A DNA stretch of 64,000 nt, taken from positions 1,488,001 through 1,552,000 of the forward strand of contig JAPNXP010000009.1 in the NCBI GenBank assembly GCA_028753945.1, given 5' to 3'. This document shows positions 51,801-62,218 of the stretch, in pieces. The DNA is from Hexactinellida sp. DTS-2022. Taxonomy: Eukaryota; Porifera; Hexactinellida. The translations under genes were made by a program, and so were the position numbers. Under the pieces are notes generated by a model. It did not search any database, was not told where the DNA came from, and saw nothing but the letters and a program-made list of their open reading frames with translations. Positions within the stretch are counted from its first letter, which is position 1, and every line of letters starts with the position of its first letter.

Positions 51801-54800
51801 GCGCCAGGAGCACATCAATGTGTCCCACCACGTCTCCTCTGTCCGTAACTATAGCAACGGTTTGCTCTAGAGTTATGGGGATGAGCATGTGCGTCAGGTA
51901 CACGTAGCTACGTCCAATCAGACTGTACCAGGGGAAGCGGTCGAAGAATGGGTTGTTTCCATTCCCCACACTAACGGGGTCTCTACTTCGATCATCGAGT
52001 TGACAAGCCTAACGAGATGCAGTTAAGACTATAGCTGTAACTGTAGAGTGCTATGGTATAGCGTACCTTGATAAGAGGACTTATGGTCTCCAGCTTGGCA
52101 CTCGCCTCGTACATCTCGTGCATAGCGTTTATTCTCTGCTTGAGTTTCTCCAGAGACCAGATGTGCGTTACGCCGTGTCTCGCGTCGGACACCTCGACTG
52201 CTACGATTGTCTTCTTGAGATACAAACCGTCTGAGAAGGTAGAGTTCTCGGTTCCGTCCGTCTCGCAGTCCTGCCCCAGCGCCAGCGTCTCCGGGAGATG
52301 TGCGTACGGACAGTCCGTCATTAATACGAACTGGAATGCTACCTGTAACAGAATAGAGAACAGATGAGTACTGGTATTGCTGAGTGCTTAGCTTAAGTGT
52401 GTGATTCCATACCTGCTGCCTGAGCTCTAGAGAGATCGAGTTTGCTTCCTTGAGCAGCACTGCGTTGTCGTAGAGAGAGTCTCGTATCTCGTTATAACGA
52501 TAGTCTTTCCATTTGTTCACACACTTCAACAGAACGTCTTTCTGCTCGAGTAGGAAGTTGGTTTCTTCTTCACAGCTGTCAATATCCTCATCAGAGTTGG
52601 TGGAGAAATCGCCCAGTGACTATAAGGTTGGATGCAATATTATTATAAGCATTTGGTTGCATCCTAAGTTGTATAATACGTAATACGTGAAGCTGCAGAC
52701 GTACGTAATACAAAATATGTTTTTAGTTACCTTGTGTATGAATGCACAATAATCGATATATTGTGAAAGCTAACATACTATATTTACAAATTACAATTAT
52801 ATAAATCTTTCTCCCCAGACATCATGCATTAGAATAGTTTACCTTCTCATAACTGGCAATTTAATCCAGACAAATCCCTGGACTGTGATAATTTCCCTGG
52901 ACACATTTCTAGAGGGCTTTCGCTCGGTATTCATTAAAAACATGCATACGTATTAGAAATATATTTATTTAGGTCATTGATTAAAAAATTATATGGTCAA
53001 ATAGTCTTGGGAATCCCTGGACACATTAATAATTATAGATTTTTGCACAAACCAAGATGATAACCATGGGATGAATAGAAAATATGTATTTGGAATAGAA
53101 ATCAACTATTATGTATATTGTGTGAGTTGTAAGACAGTAACTTTTCTCCAACTAAATAATGTAGTAAATTCATGAGTCATGTACATATGCCGAAGTCCCT
53201 GGACGGTTGGCAGGTATACCTTCTAATTAGCTTAACAAGGTTGGTTGCATCAGATACATCCTCGTTAACAAACACGGTTAATACGAACACTATTTCAGCC
53301 CCTCCAAAGCCTTGTCAATACAAATGTTATCGGTTAATATGAATTCAGTATAAGGCGAACATATTTTGACGGTCCCCTGGTGTTCGTTATACTGTAGTTT
53401 GCTTTAGTTGTATTTTGTTATAGATATTACCTTCAGGCTTCAGGTTACAAGAACCTACGTAATAAGTAAAGCTAGTTTACATATACATAAGCTATTATCG
53501 TATTTTAGGCAAATCATACTTAATTAAACAGCGTTTACCTTATGGAAAATGAAATTAATTATATTATATTATTACAAGTACGTACGTATGTAGTGAGTTA
53601 TACATGACAAACCAATACAAACGGGAGCTAAGCAGATTGCTCACTACGTCAGCGTTACAGCAATTGTGTTGTGTATAGTAGAAAGCACGTAACACAGACG
53701 TTAGGAATATCAAAAATGCTGTATGGAATAACGAAGCAATTTTATGGCGTTTTCGTTTGTGCTCTAAATTACATCGCCAATAATACGCCAACGCATATAA
53801 CAGCATTAACCCAAACAATTTACATGAGAGCTGGTAGATATCCCTGACAACGCAAGAGCTAGGACACCTTTGCGAATATTTAGCTAGCTAGCTAGTTTAT
53901 GCAATACAATACAGTGTATGCCGGTTATAAGCACATCGTTGGGAACTGCACTTGATGTGCTAATAACCGACATGTTCTTATAACCGACATAAATTATATA
54001 GGGTATATGGCGACCGTTTTCCAACATAGTGTTCTTATATCTGATATGTTCTTATAACCGGTGTGCTTATATCCGACATATACTGTAATATAGAAATAAC
54101 TTATATGTAGACCGTATATTTCTAGAACAGGTTTTCTTACATATAAATTAGTTTTACCCATAGATGGCAGGGCTTTTGGTCTACAGAATTTATAGACGGT
54201 CTACAAAGTTTTTGCTTAGTTTGTATGGTCTTTTATAGCCCATCTAGAAATAGACCGTCTACATATAAGGAAGCTCAATAATATAGATGTTAGGATAAAT
54301 AATAACAGACTATGTATTCAAAATCATATTTTTTCTTCGAACTAATCGATTGAGTCAGACAAATTGAAAACAAATTATCTGAATCTTACAACAAACTTTA
54401 AGAAATTAGATGTAATAATAGTGTAACTTGTTTGGAATCAATGTGGTTACTTGATACTCAAAAAGGAATTAAAATATCAATTTACAATTAAAATCAGATA
54501 ATCAGAATCTGTGTAGAGTGATCACCTATAATTTCCCAATAAAATAACTAAGTAACTAGATAGGAACTTAGATGTTTGAAATACACAATGATAGTCAAGG
54601 TCCAAGGAAGTGCAATTGAACTCAGAGGTTAAACACGACTTCCACTTTGTGTGCTGAGACAAACAAGAATCAGAGAGTTGAGATGATAACATACAGTGGA
54701 TAGTTGTTGTACAAACAATATGATGCCATATTCATGAGACAAACTCTGCTGAATAACCAAAAACAAGGACTGTATAGTAAGGTTAAACCCTAGTTACCTT

Positions 54801-57800
54801 ACAATACAAATATAACATAATTAAAGTAATTAGATAACGTGCATCCTACCTGTGACTCCTCCATTAATTGGTCGTACATTTTCTTGTAGTCGAGAGCTTG
54901 TCTGTTACTCTCTTCCAGTTCCTGTTTAGCTTCTTCTAACTGGTGCTGGATTGCAATTGTTTGCTCATCCACCAGTTGCTGCACCATCTCGCTGCCCTCG
55001 ATGCCCTGTATGCGCATCAGCTCGCTCTGCGCGTACTCGTAGTCATACGTCGTCATTATAGAGTTGGGAGTGTAGGAGCGCTCTATCTCATCGTCGTACT
55101 CACTCATGGGGTAGTCGCTGGTGGGGGGCGAGGGCCCCCGCGTGTCTCTGGGATCGTACGTGTCGAGATACTCATCGTGCGGCTGGTTGGGGTTCCAGTG
55201 ACCAGATGAGGGACGGTATTTCTTTTTGTTTTTGGGTAGATTTCTTTGATTCAAAGAGTAGTCAGCTTTAGCGCTGGAGTCCAGGAAACTCAGTACTGAA
55301 CTCTTAGCCTTCTTCGCTTCCTAACAGACAGGGTTAAATACAGAACTAACAATATAAGTATTAATTAAGGTCTTAGTTAACCTCTGGATTGTTGAATCTG
55401 AACACATGGTGCACCCCCAGTATAACTCGTGCGCCCTGCTTTAGGTCTACTGCCTCCGTTAACTTAGTTCCATTAACGAAGGTGTACGAGCCTGGGGTTG
55501 GGACCAAACGGACTTTGCACTTTTCGTTCTCAAATGTACAGTGTTCAGGCAGGATGTAATTTCCGTGTAGGTTTATGTCGCAGGAATCATTTCTTCCCAC
55601 GTTAGTCAAGCCTTCCTTGATGTAGTAGATGAGACACTCGGTCATCAGAGGATCCTCGTTCAGGTTAACAAGGTGCGGCGTGTTCTTAGGGGAGAACACG
55701 CCCTTAACAGTGGTCTCTACCCCATCCTTTCCGACGCTAATCGCAATGCCCATATTCTTCATATAGTCCTCAGTCTCGTTTCTGTGTTTCTCCGCCTGGA
55801 ATAAATTCAATACTAAACTGATTCGCAAAAATAGCAAACATAACTTTAGCATTACCCACCTGATCAAGTTTCTCCTGCCAAGGGAGTGTGAGCTCCTGCA
55901 TTAGTTTTTCAGACTCCTTAATCTTCTGGCAGGCCATTTCTGCCGAGATATTGAGAGTCGGACTCTTCACCATTTCGGTAACTTCAGAGTTCTCAGGAAT
56001 ATCACCATCCGCGTTTTTGGCAGCGATCCCCTGAGACAATGTTCTGTTCGGATCCAAAGGAGTGGAAGAGGGAGTGGCGCCTTTCTTCCCTCTCGAAGAC
56101 CCGGGGGTGCCCTTCATGCTTATCCCCATCGCTTCAACCTACGAGATTAGTCAGTGTAATTAATTGAGCTGTGGACAATTTGCATGGAGTTAATAAGAGA
56201 AAATTAAATAAATTTGCCAGATAATATCCAATTAAGATTATGGAAGCAAAACATAATCCAATTATTTCAGCTTTCTGACTGAATAACTGCTTACCACACA
56301 CTAGCACAACCAAAGATCTCATAAAAACCCTGAATCAACTAAATTGCTTCTCTACTGTAATGCAGAGACTTCTATTCGCTAGGGATGTGAGTTGGACTGT
56401 AAAGAGAATCTCTACACGCTACACGTGTTGAACTCCTTTCTATACAGGAATTCAACGGTGTTCAAAGAACAACTTGTTGTTCGCTCAAAGTTGTTTTCAC
56501 AATATTTCAAGCGAGAGAGACATTAAAAGCAAATTAGTTAAATTGGATTTATGCTGTAATTATAGGAAGCAAATAATGTAAGATATTAATTAAATTTTAT
56601 GTGTCATAATGATTACCTTTTCAACTAGATCCTCCTGTATAATAACCTGTCTCAGCTTATACAATTCCTCTTTTAGCAGTCGTATCATGCGTGCATTAGG
56701 ATCCTCATTAACCATAGCCTTACAGACTATCTGTTTAGCTCTGTCAGCGAATCTCAGCGTGCTCAGCGTCTCGTCATAGTTGATGTCGGCCGGACTGAGC
56801 GCAGCAACCATGGACGTTTGGCTGTTTCCGCCCAAACTCTCCTTCAGAATGAACGTGAGCACAGAATCTCTGAAAGGAGGCTTCTCGGCATTCGGCTTAC
56901 CGACATCAGCCAGAGCATGGATAACCCTCCCTAGGGTAGTAAGCGACTTGTTTATTTCCGCTCCCTCTTTCAATCTGTCGCCGGTAGCGCCAGTGCTCTG
57001 CGCACGCTCGCTACCAGCGAGATCCACCAAGCTGATTTTTGAAACCTAAGCAGACAAGTTAGTTAAACCAGAGCGAGCTATAGCCATATAGTGGCTACAC
57101 ACCTTCTCGCCCCATATGGCAGAATCTTCCGCTTGCTCTTTCTGAGTGAATATCAACGTGAACACGGCGTGGCTGCGACTGCTCTCCGCATTCATGTTTG
57201 TGGAGGCCACTGTCCTGGCCTTGTTCCCAAGCTCCATGAGATCGTCTATCTGCTTGTAGTCCTGAACAGGCATCTTCTTGAGGCCATCCACATAGGGGCC
57301 CAGAACTGGGTTCTCGCGGACTTTGAGGTTTCCTTTGTTTTGTGGGTTTAACAAGTCCTTCACTTTCTCACAGTAAATCTCAAAATAGCTCACCTAAGGA
57401 TAATGTTATAAACTTATGTATTGTACTATCGCAAGTGACATAATATAAGTTGCTTACTTACCTCAACTCTAAAATTTAAAGTATCACTAGTCAGTTCGTC
57501 AATTCGTATGAACAACTCTTGACAAGTGCGGGGAATAATTCCTCTCTGGTCGTATCCAGGAGCGCCTAACATTGTGTAGGACTTGCCAGACCCGGTCTGG
57601 CCGTACGCAAATATGCAGGTGTTATAGCCATCAAACGCTTGATTCAACATATCCTTTCCCAAGTCATCATACACGATATTCTGACTGGCGAATTGAGGCT
57701 GAGTCGAGTCCATGCTCCAGTAGGAGTAGTCGAATGTGAATGTTTTAGTGTCAGCCTTGCTATTAGGATTGGTTATAGCGGTAGCCTTGTTCTTCATTAC

Positions 57801-57878
57801 AATAACATTGTACGCATTTCGTTCTTTCTCTCGAGAATTGAAAGGCCGTACTCTCACGGCAATCTTCACACTACTCAT
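48859..57878 (-). CDS. KIF1A: Kinesin-3 motor of the KIF1A/UNC-104 type, 13 exons
   Basis: Exons (minus): 57878-57462, 57393-57103, 57045-56617, 56138-55860, 55795-55382, 55320-54850, 52619-52413, 52342-52067, 52008-51778, 51714-51204, 51132-50600, 50529-50122, 50022-48859. Every join keeps frame and uses GT-AG, giving 5631 nt and 1876 residues (human KIF1A about 1700-1800). Order: motor domain with P-loop [11 protein letters not shown], switch [11 protein letters not shown], switch [11 protein letters not shown]; neck; FHA domain ([29 protein letters not shown]); coiled coils; the kinesin-3 central region ([20 protein letters not shown]); and a C-terminal PH domain ([21 protein letters not shown]). 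The motor carries synaptic-vesicle-type cargo by lipid binding. Exon 5 ends at an unusual GAG|GTTAAC donor. Confidence 0.95.
53242..53396. mobile_element. MITE of the CCTCGTT-ACGAACA family, copy in kinesin intron
   Basis: Left end CCTCGTTAACAAAC and TTAATACGAACA; right end, reverse complemented, TACAGTATAACGAACACCAG. It shares CCCCTCCAAAGCC and TCAATACAAATG with the element at 23048. Confidence 0.7.
53912..54085. mobile_element. 174-bp MITE (GCCGGTTATAAGCACA family), copy 2
   Basis: Ends CAGTGTATGCCGGTTATAAG and, reverse complemented, CAGTATATGTCGGATATAAG, with TA outside (53910-53911, 54086-54087). The interior matches 37796-37940 in reverse orientation, plus an extra repeat of the TTCTTATAACCG phrase. 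Confidence 0.9.
54100..54269. mobile_element. 170-bp MITE with CTTATATGTAGAC ends
   Basis: Left end CTTATATGTAGACCGTATAT; right end, reverse complemented, CTTATATGTAGACGGTCTAT, followed by a matching TTTCTAGA in both. An additional inner GGTCTAC pair is present. The first seven bases are shared with the element at 48160. Confidence 0.88.
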
Positions 57879-59009
57879 CTTCCTTCAGTAATTTGATATA
57901 ATTCCTAACAAGTGAATCTGTATAATTAGTTCTAAGCGTCCGCAAATTCCCGATTTGAGCAATAAACAACCATATAGTATAGCTATATTTATACTTGGTC
58001 TATGTAGAGCTTGAGTGAATAGACTTTGTATTGTAACATTGATTTAATGAGCCTACCTACAACCTGTTTCAGGATTTAGGAAACTGTTTTGGAGAGCTAA
58101 TGAAATTAAAATACAAAGTGCAAGTAAGTTAATTATAGAAATATATCAATTTGAAACTGTGAGAATAGCAGGAAAACTGAATGGAGTAATCTAAGAAGTG
58201 GATCGACCACGGATATATGAAAGGGCTGTTAGGTCTCCTTATGTGCCAATCTTAAAGAAATATAAAATTGTTTCTTTAATTAAGGTTACTTTACTCTAGC
58301 AATCAATCGTGTTGTTTTTGAATGCGCTGATAAACTGAATCCAATGTATAAATAAATGTTCATTCATTATTTACTTATTTTGTTGTTGTTTAACTGTTTT
58401 CAACAAGTACGGGCTCTGTAACAATAGCCACCAGATACTATCCATATGCAAGCGATGTCTTACTTAGAAGATAGAAATTTAGCATTGGACAGCAGGTTGG
58501 CTGCCTAAAAATGTTAATTTTGTGGGACACTGCACTGTTTGTTATACTTACTAAACGTAATTGGCATTTTAGTACAAGTAAAGAAAAACTCCTTCGAAAT
58601 TTGTATCAAATGTCAAAGTTAATTATAGGAGCACTAATTAACTTCCTGTTAAACGTTGAGAGAAAAATATACAATAGATTCTGTTTAATTAGGTCAAATA
58701 TTGCACAATAAGTTGAGAACAAGTGACCCAATTAAGCGGAGTAGTAAAACTATTGTCCTATTCTAAGATTATAGGTAATCTAGAAATTATAAAATATTTT
58801 CACAAATATGGCTTTAAATATTAAATGGACAATTTAGAAACCTTTCTACTCATTTTGAAGATATTTTGTGTCATATGATAAAATAATTGCAGTTGTTTAT
58901 ACAAACTAAGTATTCTCTGCTTGTGTATCTGTATTCGTATTCCTTCAACTACGAAATCAGGTTTCGTTTCTATTAAACAAAATCTGTTCTCTCTAAGAGT
59001 CTACTTGGG
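57879..59009. other. Intergenic, upstream of the kinesin gene
   Basis: About 1.1 kb, AT-rich; it should contain the kinesin promoter. I see no transposon ends or credible gene. Confidence 0.5.
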
Positions 59010-59156
59010 CAGGGCCGTAGCCACTGGTCAGGTTGGTCAGGTTTCAACCTGACCACTTTTGGTTGATTGGACAGGTTAACCTGAACCCTTGGTCCTGTTG
59101 GTACTGTATCCAGCCCGGTCTAACCTGACCACTTTTAATTGGTGGCTACGGCACTG
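59010..59156. mobile_element. 147-bp hAT-like MITE
   Basis: Ends CAGGGCCGTAGCCACT and, reverse complemented, CAGTGCCGTAGCCACC. The interior repeats AACCTGACCACTTTT twice. Flanks TACTTGGG and TTGGGAGG share TTGGG, so the 8-bp duplication is not exact. The ends resemble those of the element at 59998. Confidence 0.82.
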
Positions 59157-59592
59157 TTGGGAGGGATAGGGGCCCAGGTGGGCTATTAAAGAAGAGGACT
59201 ATTAAACTTAGCATACAAAATAAAGGCGTAATATTTGCAAATAAGATCGTATGTAGTATACTATGAAATGTTATATAATATGTTTGGGAGGATGGCACAA
59301 TTATTATAATGTTTGAATAACAGCTAAATAACATTCATTGCAAATTAAAAATATAATTAATAAACACACGTAAAGTTAATCGCTTAAGTATTGATTATAT
59401 TAGAGATAACTTATATAACTCATTAAATTAAGCTGTATTGCCGGTATATAATAAGATTTATATGACTTTACCATTGACTAGTACTTTTGACTACTGATTT
59501 GTAGCTTTACGTTGCTAATTATATTTGTAAGTCTAAAATTAACTAACTATTCTGTACTATAATAAACAATAACAACATCGCAAGGATCTAAA
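59157..59592. other. Intergenic, AT-rich
   Basis: About 435 bases between two transposons with no recognised feature. Confidence 0.5.
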
Positions 59593-61010
59593 GCCCACCA
59601 TACACGGTGCAACAATGTTGCAAGCATTATGTTGCATGCAACATTTATTTTCGTGCAACATTGTTGCATGGAAATTACTCTATTACACATGGTAAAAATA
59701 TTATTTTAAATCAGTACTATACGTATAATCCCAATTAATTTGTTATTTCCCAATTAATTATTGTGGATAAAACACACGTTGTCGTTTCTGCATTCCAAAT
59801 TATTATACTTCGCCGGAGGAAATTGCATTTGATCCGTCAACGCAAATTGAGATCTCATGGGTTAAGGATTGGATCAAAATCGAGAAACGTCAAGTGCGTT
59901 TCATCTATTGATGAAAGTAATTATTTAGTTGACACATCCAGTTATAGAAATTTCGTAAGGATGGATCGTCTGTCCAGTAATTAGGTATAGCCATTTTCAG
60001 GGCCGTGCCACTAATACAAACTGACCAGAATTTTTCCAGACCAGGTTCTAACCAGGTTATGAATATTAATTAAATAAATAAATTCGTGTAATGCACTGAA
60101 AAAAGTGGACTCCATCTAGAATCTAGATATTAGGTCTTTTTACTAAATACATGTAATTAAATTGATTATAAATATCGATTTGTTAGTTATAAAGGTATTT
60201 AACATTTGGTGTGAAATATGTATTTCAGATCATTTATCAAAATCACTGTGCGTTAAAAACAGAAGAATTTTTTGACCATGGGTACCGGGTAGCAATGATG
60301 CTTATACTAGTTAGGTTTGATTGACCTGGGCAGGTATCAATAGGCTCGCACGGTCCTGGCCATTTTGGTATTCTTAGTTAGAACCGGATATTTATATATA
60401 CGACCAAACCTCCCTTATTCGGGCACTGTCGTCTGGAGGCTGCCCATAACTAGAATTTACCCGGATCTTAGAAATACAATGGCTAGTACATGTGCAATCC
60501 CAAAGTGTCTAATCCATATTTTCTAGATTCATTCAAAAATCAAAAAACGTCGTTAACGGGTCGTGGATAATTTAAGTATTTCTAGGAAAATAATATGCAG
60601 CAATACGATCAGTGTTTTTAAAACCGTGCTCAAAATTATAATATATACTTTTGTAATCGCACCATAGGTAGCTTGATTAAGGGTACTGAGAATAGTAAGT
60701 AGTAAATTAAATAGGTACATTAGAAAGAACATATGAATTTTCAATTGTTTTGAGTAGGTGAAAAAATTCAAACGAAATAATCTGAAAAATATGTACTGAA
60801 TTTCCATATTTTCGTGCAACAATGTTGCAAGAAAATTGAACATGTCCAATTTCCATGCAACAATATTGCGTGCAACAATCAACATACACATGCAACAATA
60901 TTGCGTGCAACAATCAACATACACATGCAACAATGTTGTATGCAACTTTGTCGCATGGAAAATTTAACATACACGATGCAACAAAGTTGCATCATGTACA
61001 TATGGTGGGC
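59593..61010. mobile_element. PIF/Harbinger-type deletion derivative, copy 2
   Basis: Same ends (GCCCACCATACACGGTGCAAC; right end slightly altered) and same internal order as 23238-24306, including the eroded transposase fragment (about 59845-59980, SYRNFVRMDRL). Longer than copy 1 because a 361-bp hAT-type element sits inside it and because the CAACAATATTGCGTGCAACA subterminal block is duplicated near 60860-60930. Confidence 0.82.
59998..60358. mobile_element. 361-bp hAT-type element nested in the Harbinger copy
   Basis: Ends CAGGGCCGTGCCACTAA and, reverse complemented, CAGGACCGTGCGAGCC. Exact 8-bp duplication GCCATTTT at 59990-59997 and 60359-60366. The Harbinger copy at 23238 shows the empty site (GCAATTTT near 23658), proving a nested, later insertion. 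Confidence 0.95.
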
Positions 61011-61378
61011 TTAACTTTGCAAAACAACACCATAAACATAAACATTTGATATGTTTCAATCAGATAAATTGTACAAAGGTGTCATTTTATATGGTCACTA
61101 ATGGAACCGTATAATTAAAATATGAGATTAGAATTGCAAATTCTACCTAGAAAGTAGAATAGATATTCCAGGGATACTAAAAGTTGGAAACAATCGTATA
61201 ATGTGTTACAAATTAGAAGTGGTAATTGTAAAAATAGTATTAGTAAAACAAATGATAAACTTAAACAGTCAATAATCAAGCTCATTAACTATTGTTAATA
61301 TCCTGTATATTATATCCTAGTAAGCTGATGTGGGGTCATCAAGTCGATACATTAATTCTACAAAGTTAGCACGTCCTA
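61011..61378. other. 3' flank of TOMM20
   Basis: AT-rich spacer between the Harbinger end and the TOMM20 stop codon; nothing recognised. Confidence 0.5.
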
Positions 61379-61837
61379 TCAGTCGAGAGCGACGCTCTCT
61401 CCGCCGTTACTCGCGGGCTGGGCGCCGGGGGACATCTGTGCGCACATCTGCTGGAACTGTTGCATCATTTCGAAGAAGAGCTCAGGCGGGAGAATCTGTT
61501 TGAACACGTTGACCATCTTTAGCGGGTCAGGCGATAGCTGCACCACGTTCATGAAGTGTGTGACAGCCTCCTGGCTGCTCTTCTGCGCCAGCAGAGTCAT
61601 GCCCGTCTCGTACTCGGACTTGAGCAGCGCCTCTCTGGCCGCGGGGTTCGAGAGGTCTACGAACATCTGCTGAGAGCTCTGCTGCTCGGACTGCTGCCTC
61701 AGTCGCTTCTGTCGCAGTTTATTCTTATAGTCGGGGGCGCGTGTCCGCCTGTAGTCGAAGTAGACGCAGTAGACAACGAATGCACTGGTCACAAAACCAA
61801 GAGTTGAGTAGAACACGGCAGGAAGGATTCCTGGCAT
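61379..61837 (-). CDS. TOMM20: TOM20, mitochondrial import receptor
   Basis: A 152-residue outer-membrane receptor that recognises presequences and passes them to TOM40. An N-terminal membrane anchor (about 5-25, VFYSTLGFVTSAFVVYCVYF) is followed by the basic segment YKNKLRQKRLRQQ, then a TPR-like receptor domain (LKSEYETGMTLLAQKSSQEA, LKMVNVFKQILPPELFFEMM). Glutamine-rich segments replace part of the usual linker. Length matches the animal protein (145). Single exon; ATG at 61837. Confidence 0.94.
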   Translation of the reverse strand: MPGILPAVFYSTLGFVTSAFVVYCVYFDYRRTRAPDYKNKLRQKRLRQQSEQQSSQQMFVDLSNPAAREALLKSEYETGMTLLAQKSSQEAVTHFMNVVQLSPDPLKMVNVFKQILPPELFFEMMQQFQQMCAQMSPGAQPASNGGESVALD

Positions 61838-62218
61838 TCGAATAATCTATCTAGATTGCGTTTAGTAGTATGATCTTAGCATATGGTTACGATACTAAGC
61901 AGAATGTATTTGTGTAGGCTAATTACAGTATAAGGTTACGACAGCTACTTATTAATTGGGTTCAGGAAAGTACAAATGTATCATATTATTGAGTGGGCAA
62001 CACTGGAGCGAAGAGTAGCGCAACCGGCTTGAACTCACGCAACTATAACCTAGCATTATAATGTGTTGAGTTGCAGTCAGGTGGTAGTAACCGCGATTTG
62101 TACACATTCCCAAGTTAGATATTTAATGTAATAAACAATATACACGATTACCTGTCGAACTCTTTAGTGTAATCTTAAATTCTTAATGGTCTTAATGGCG
62201 ATCCCACAGCACTAATGC
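61838..62218. other. Intergenic, upstream of TOMM20
   Basis: 381 bases; no feature recognised. Confidence 0.5.

Larger units (their letters stand above)
52620..54849. other. Large kinesin intron (2230 bp) loaded with transposons
   Basis: The only long intron of the gene; the others are under 500 bases. It holds three MITEs (53242, 53912, 54100) and, at 52885-53200, four copies of a CCCTGGAC phrase between roughly inverted GGTATACC-like ends, probably an older hAT-like element. No coding exon is needed here because flanking exons join in phase. Confidence 0.75.

Noticed and set aside
53564-53818. 84-codon minus-strand frame within the large kinesin intron as a nested gene or extra exon
   Set aside because: No motif or homologous pattern; flanking exons already join in phase without it.
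60700-61050. Several 60-130-codon frames rich in Cys, Thr and His near 60.5-61.0 kb
   Set aside because: They are translations of the palindromic GTTGCATGCAAC subterminal repeats of the Harbinger element.
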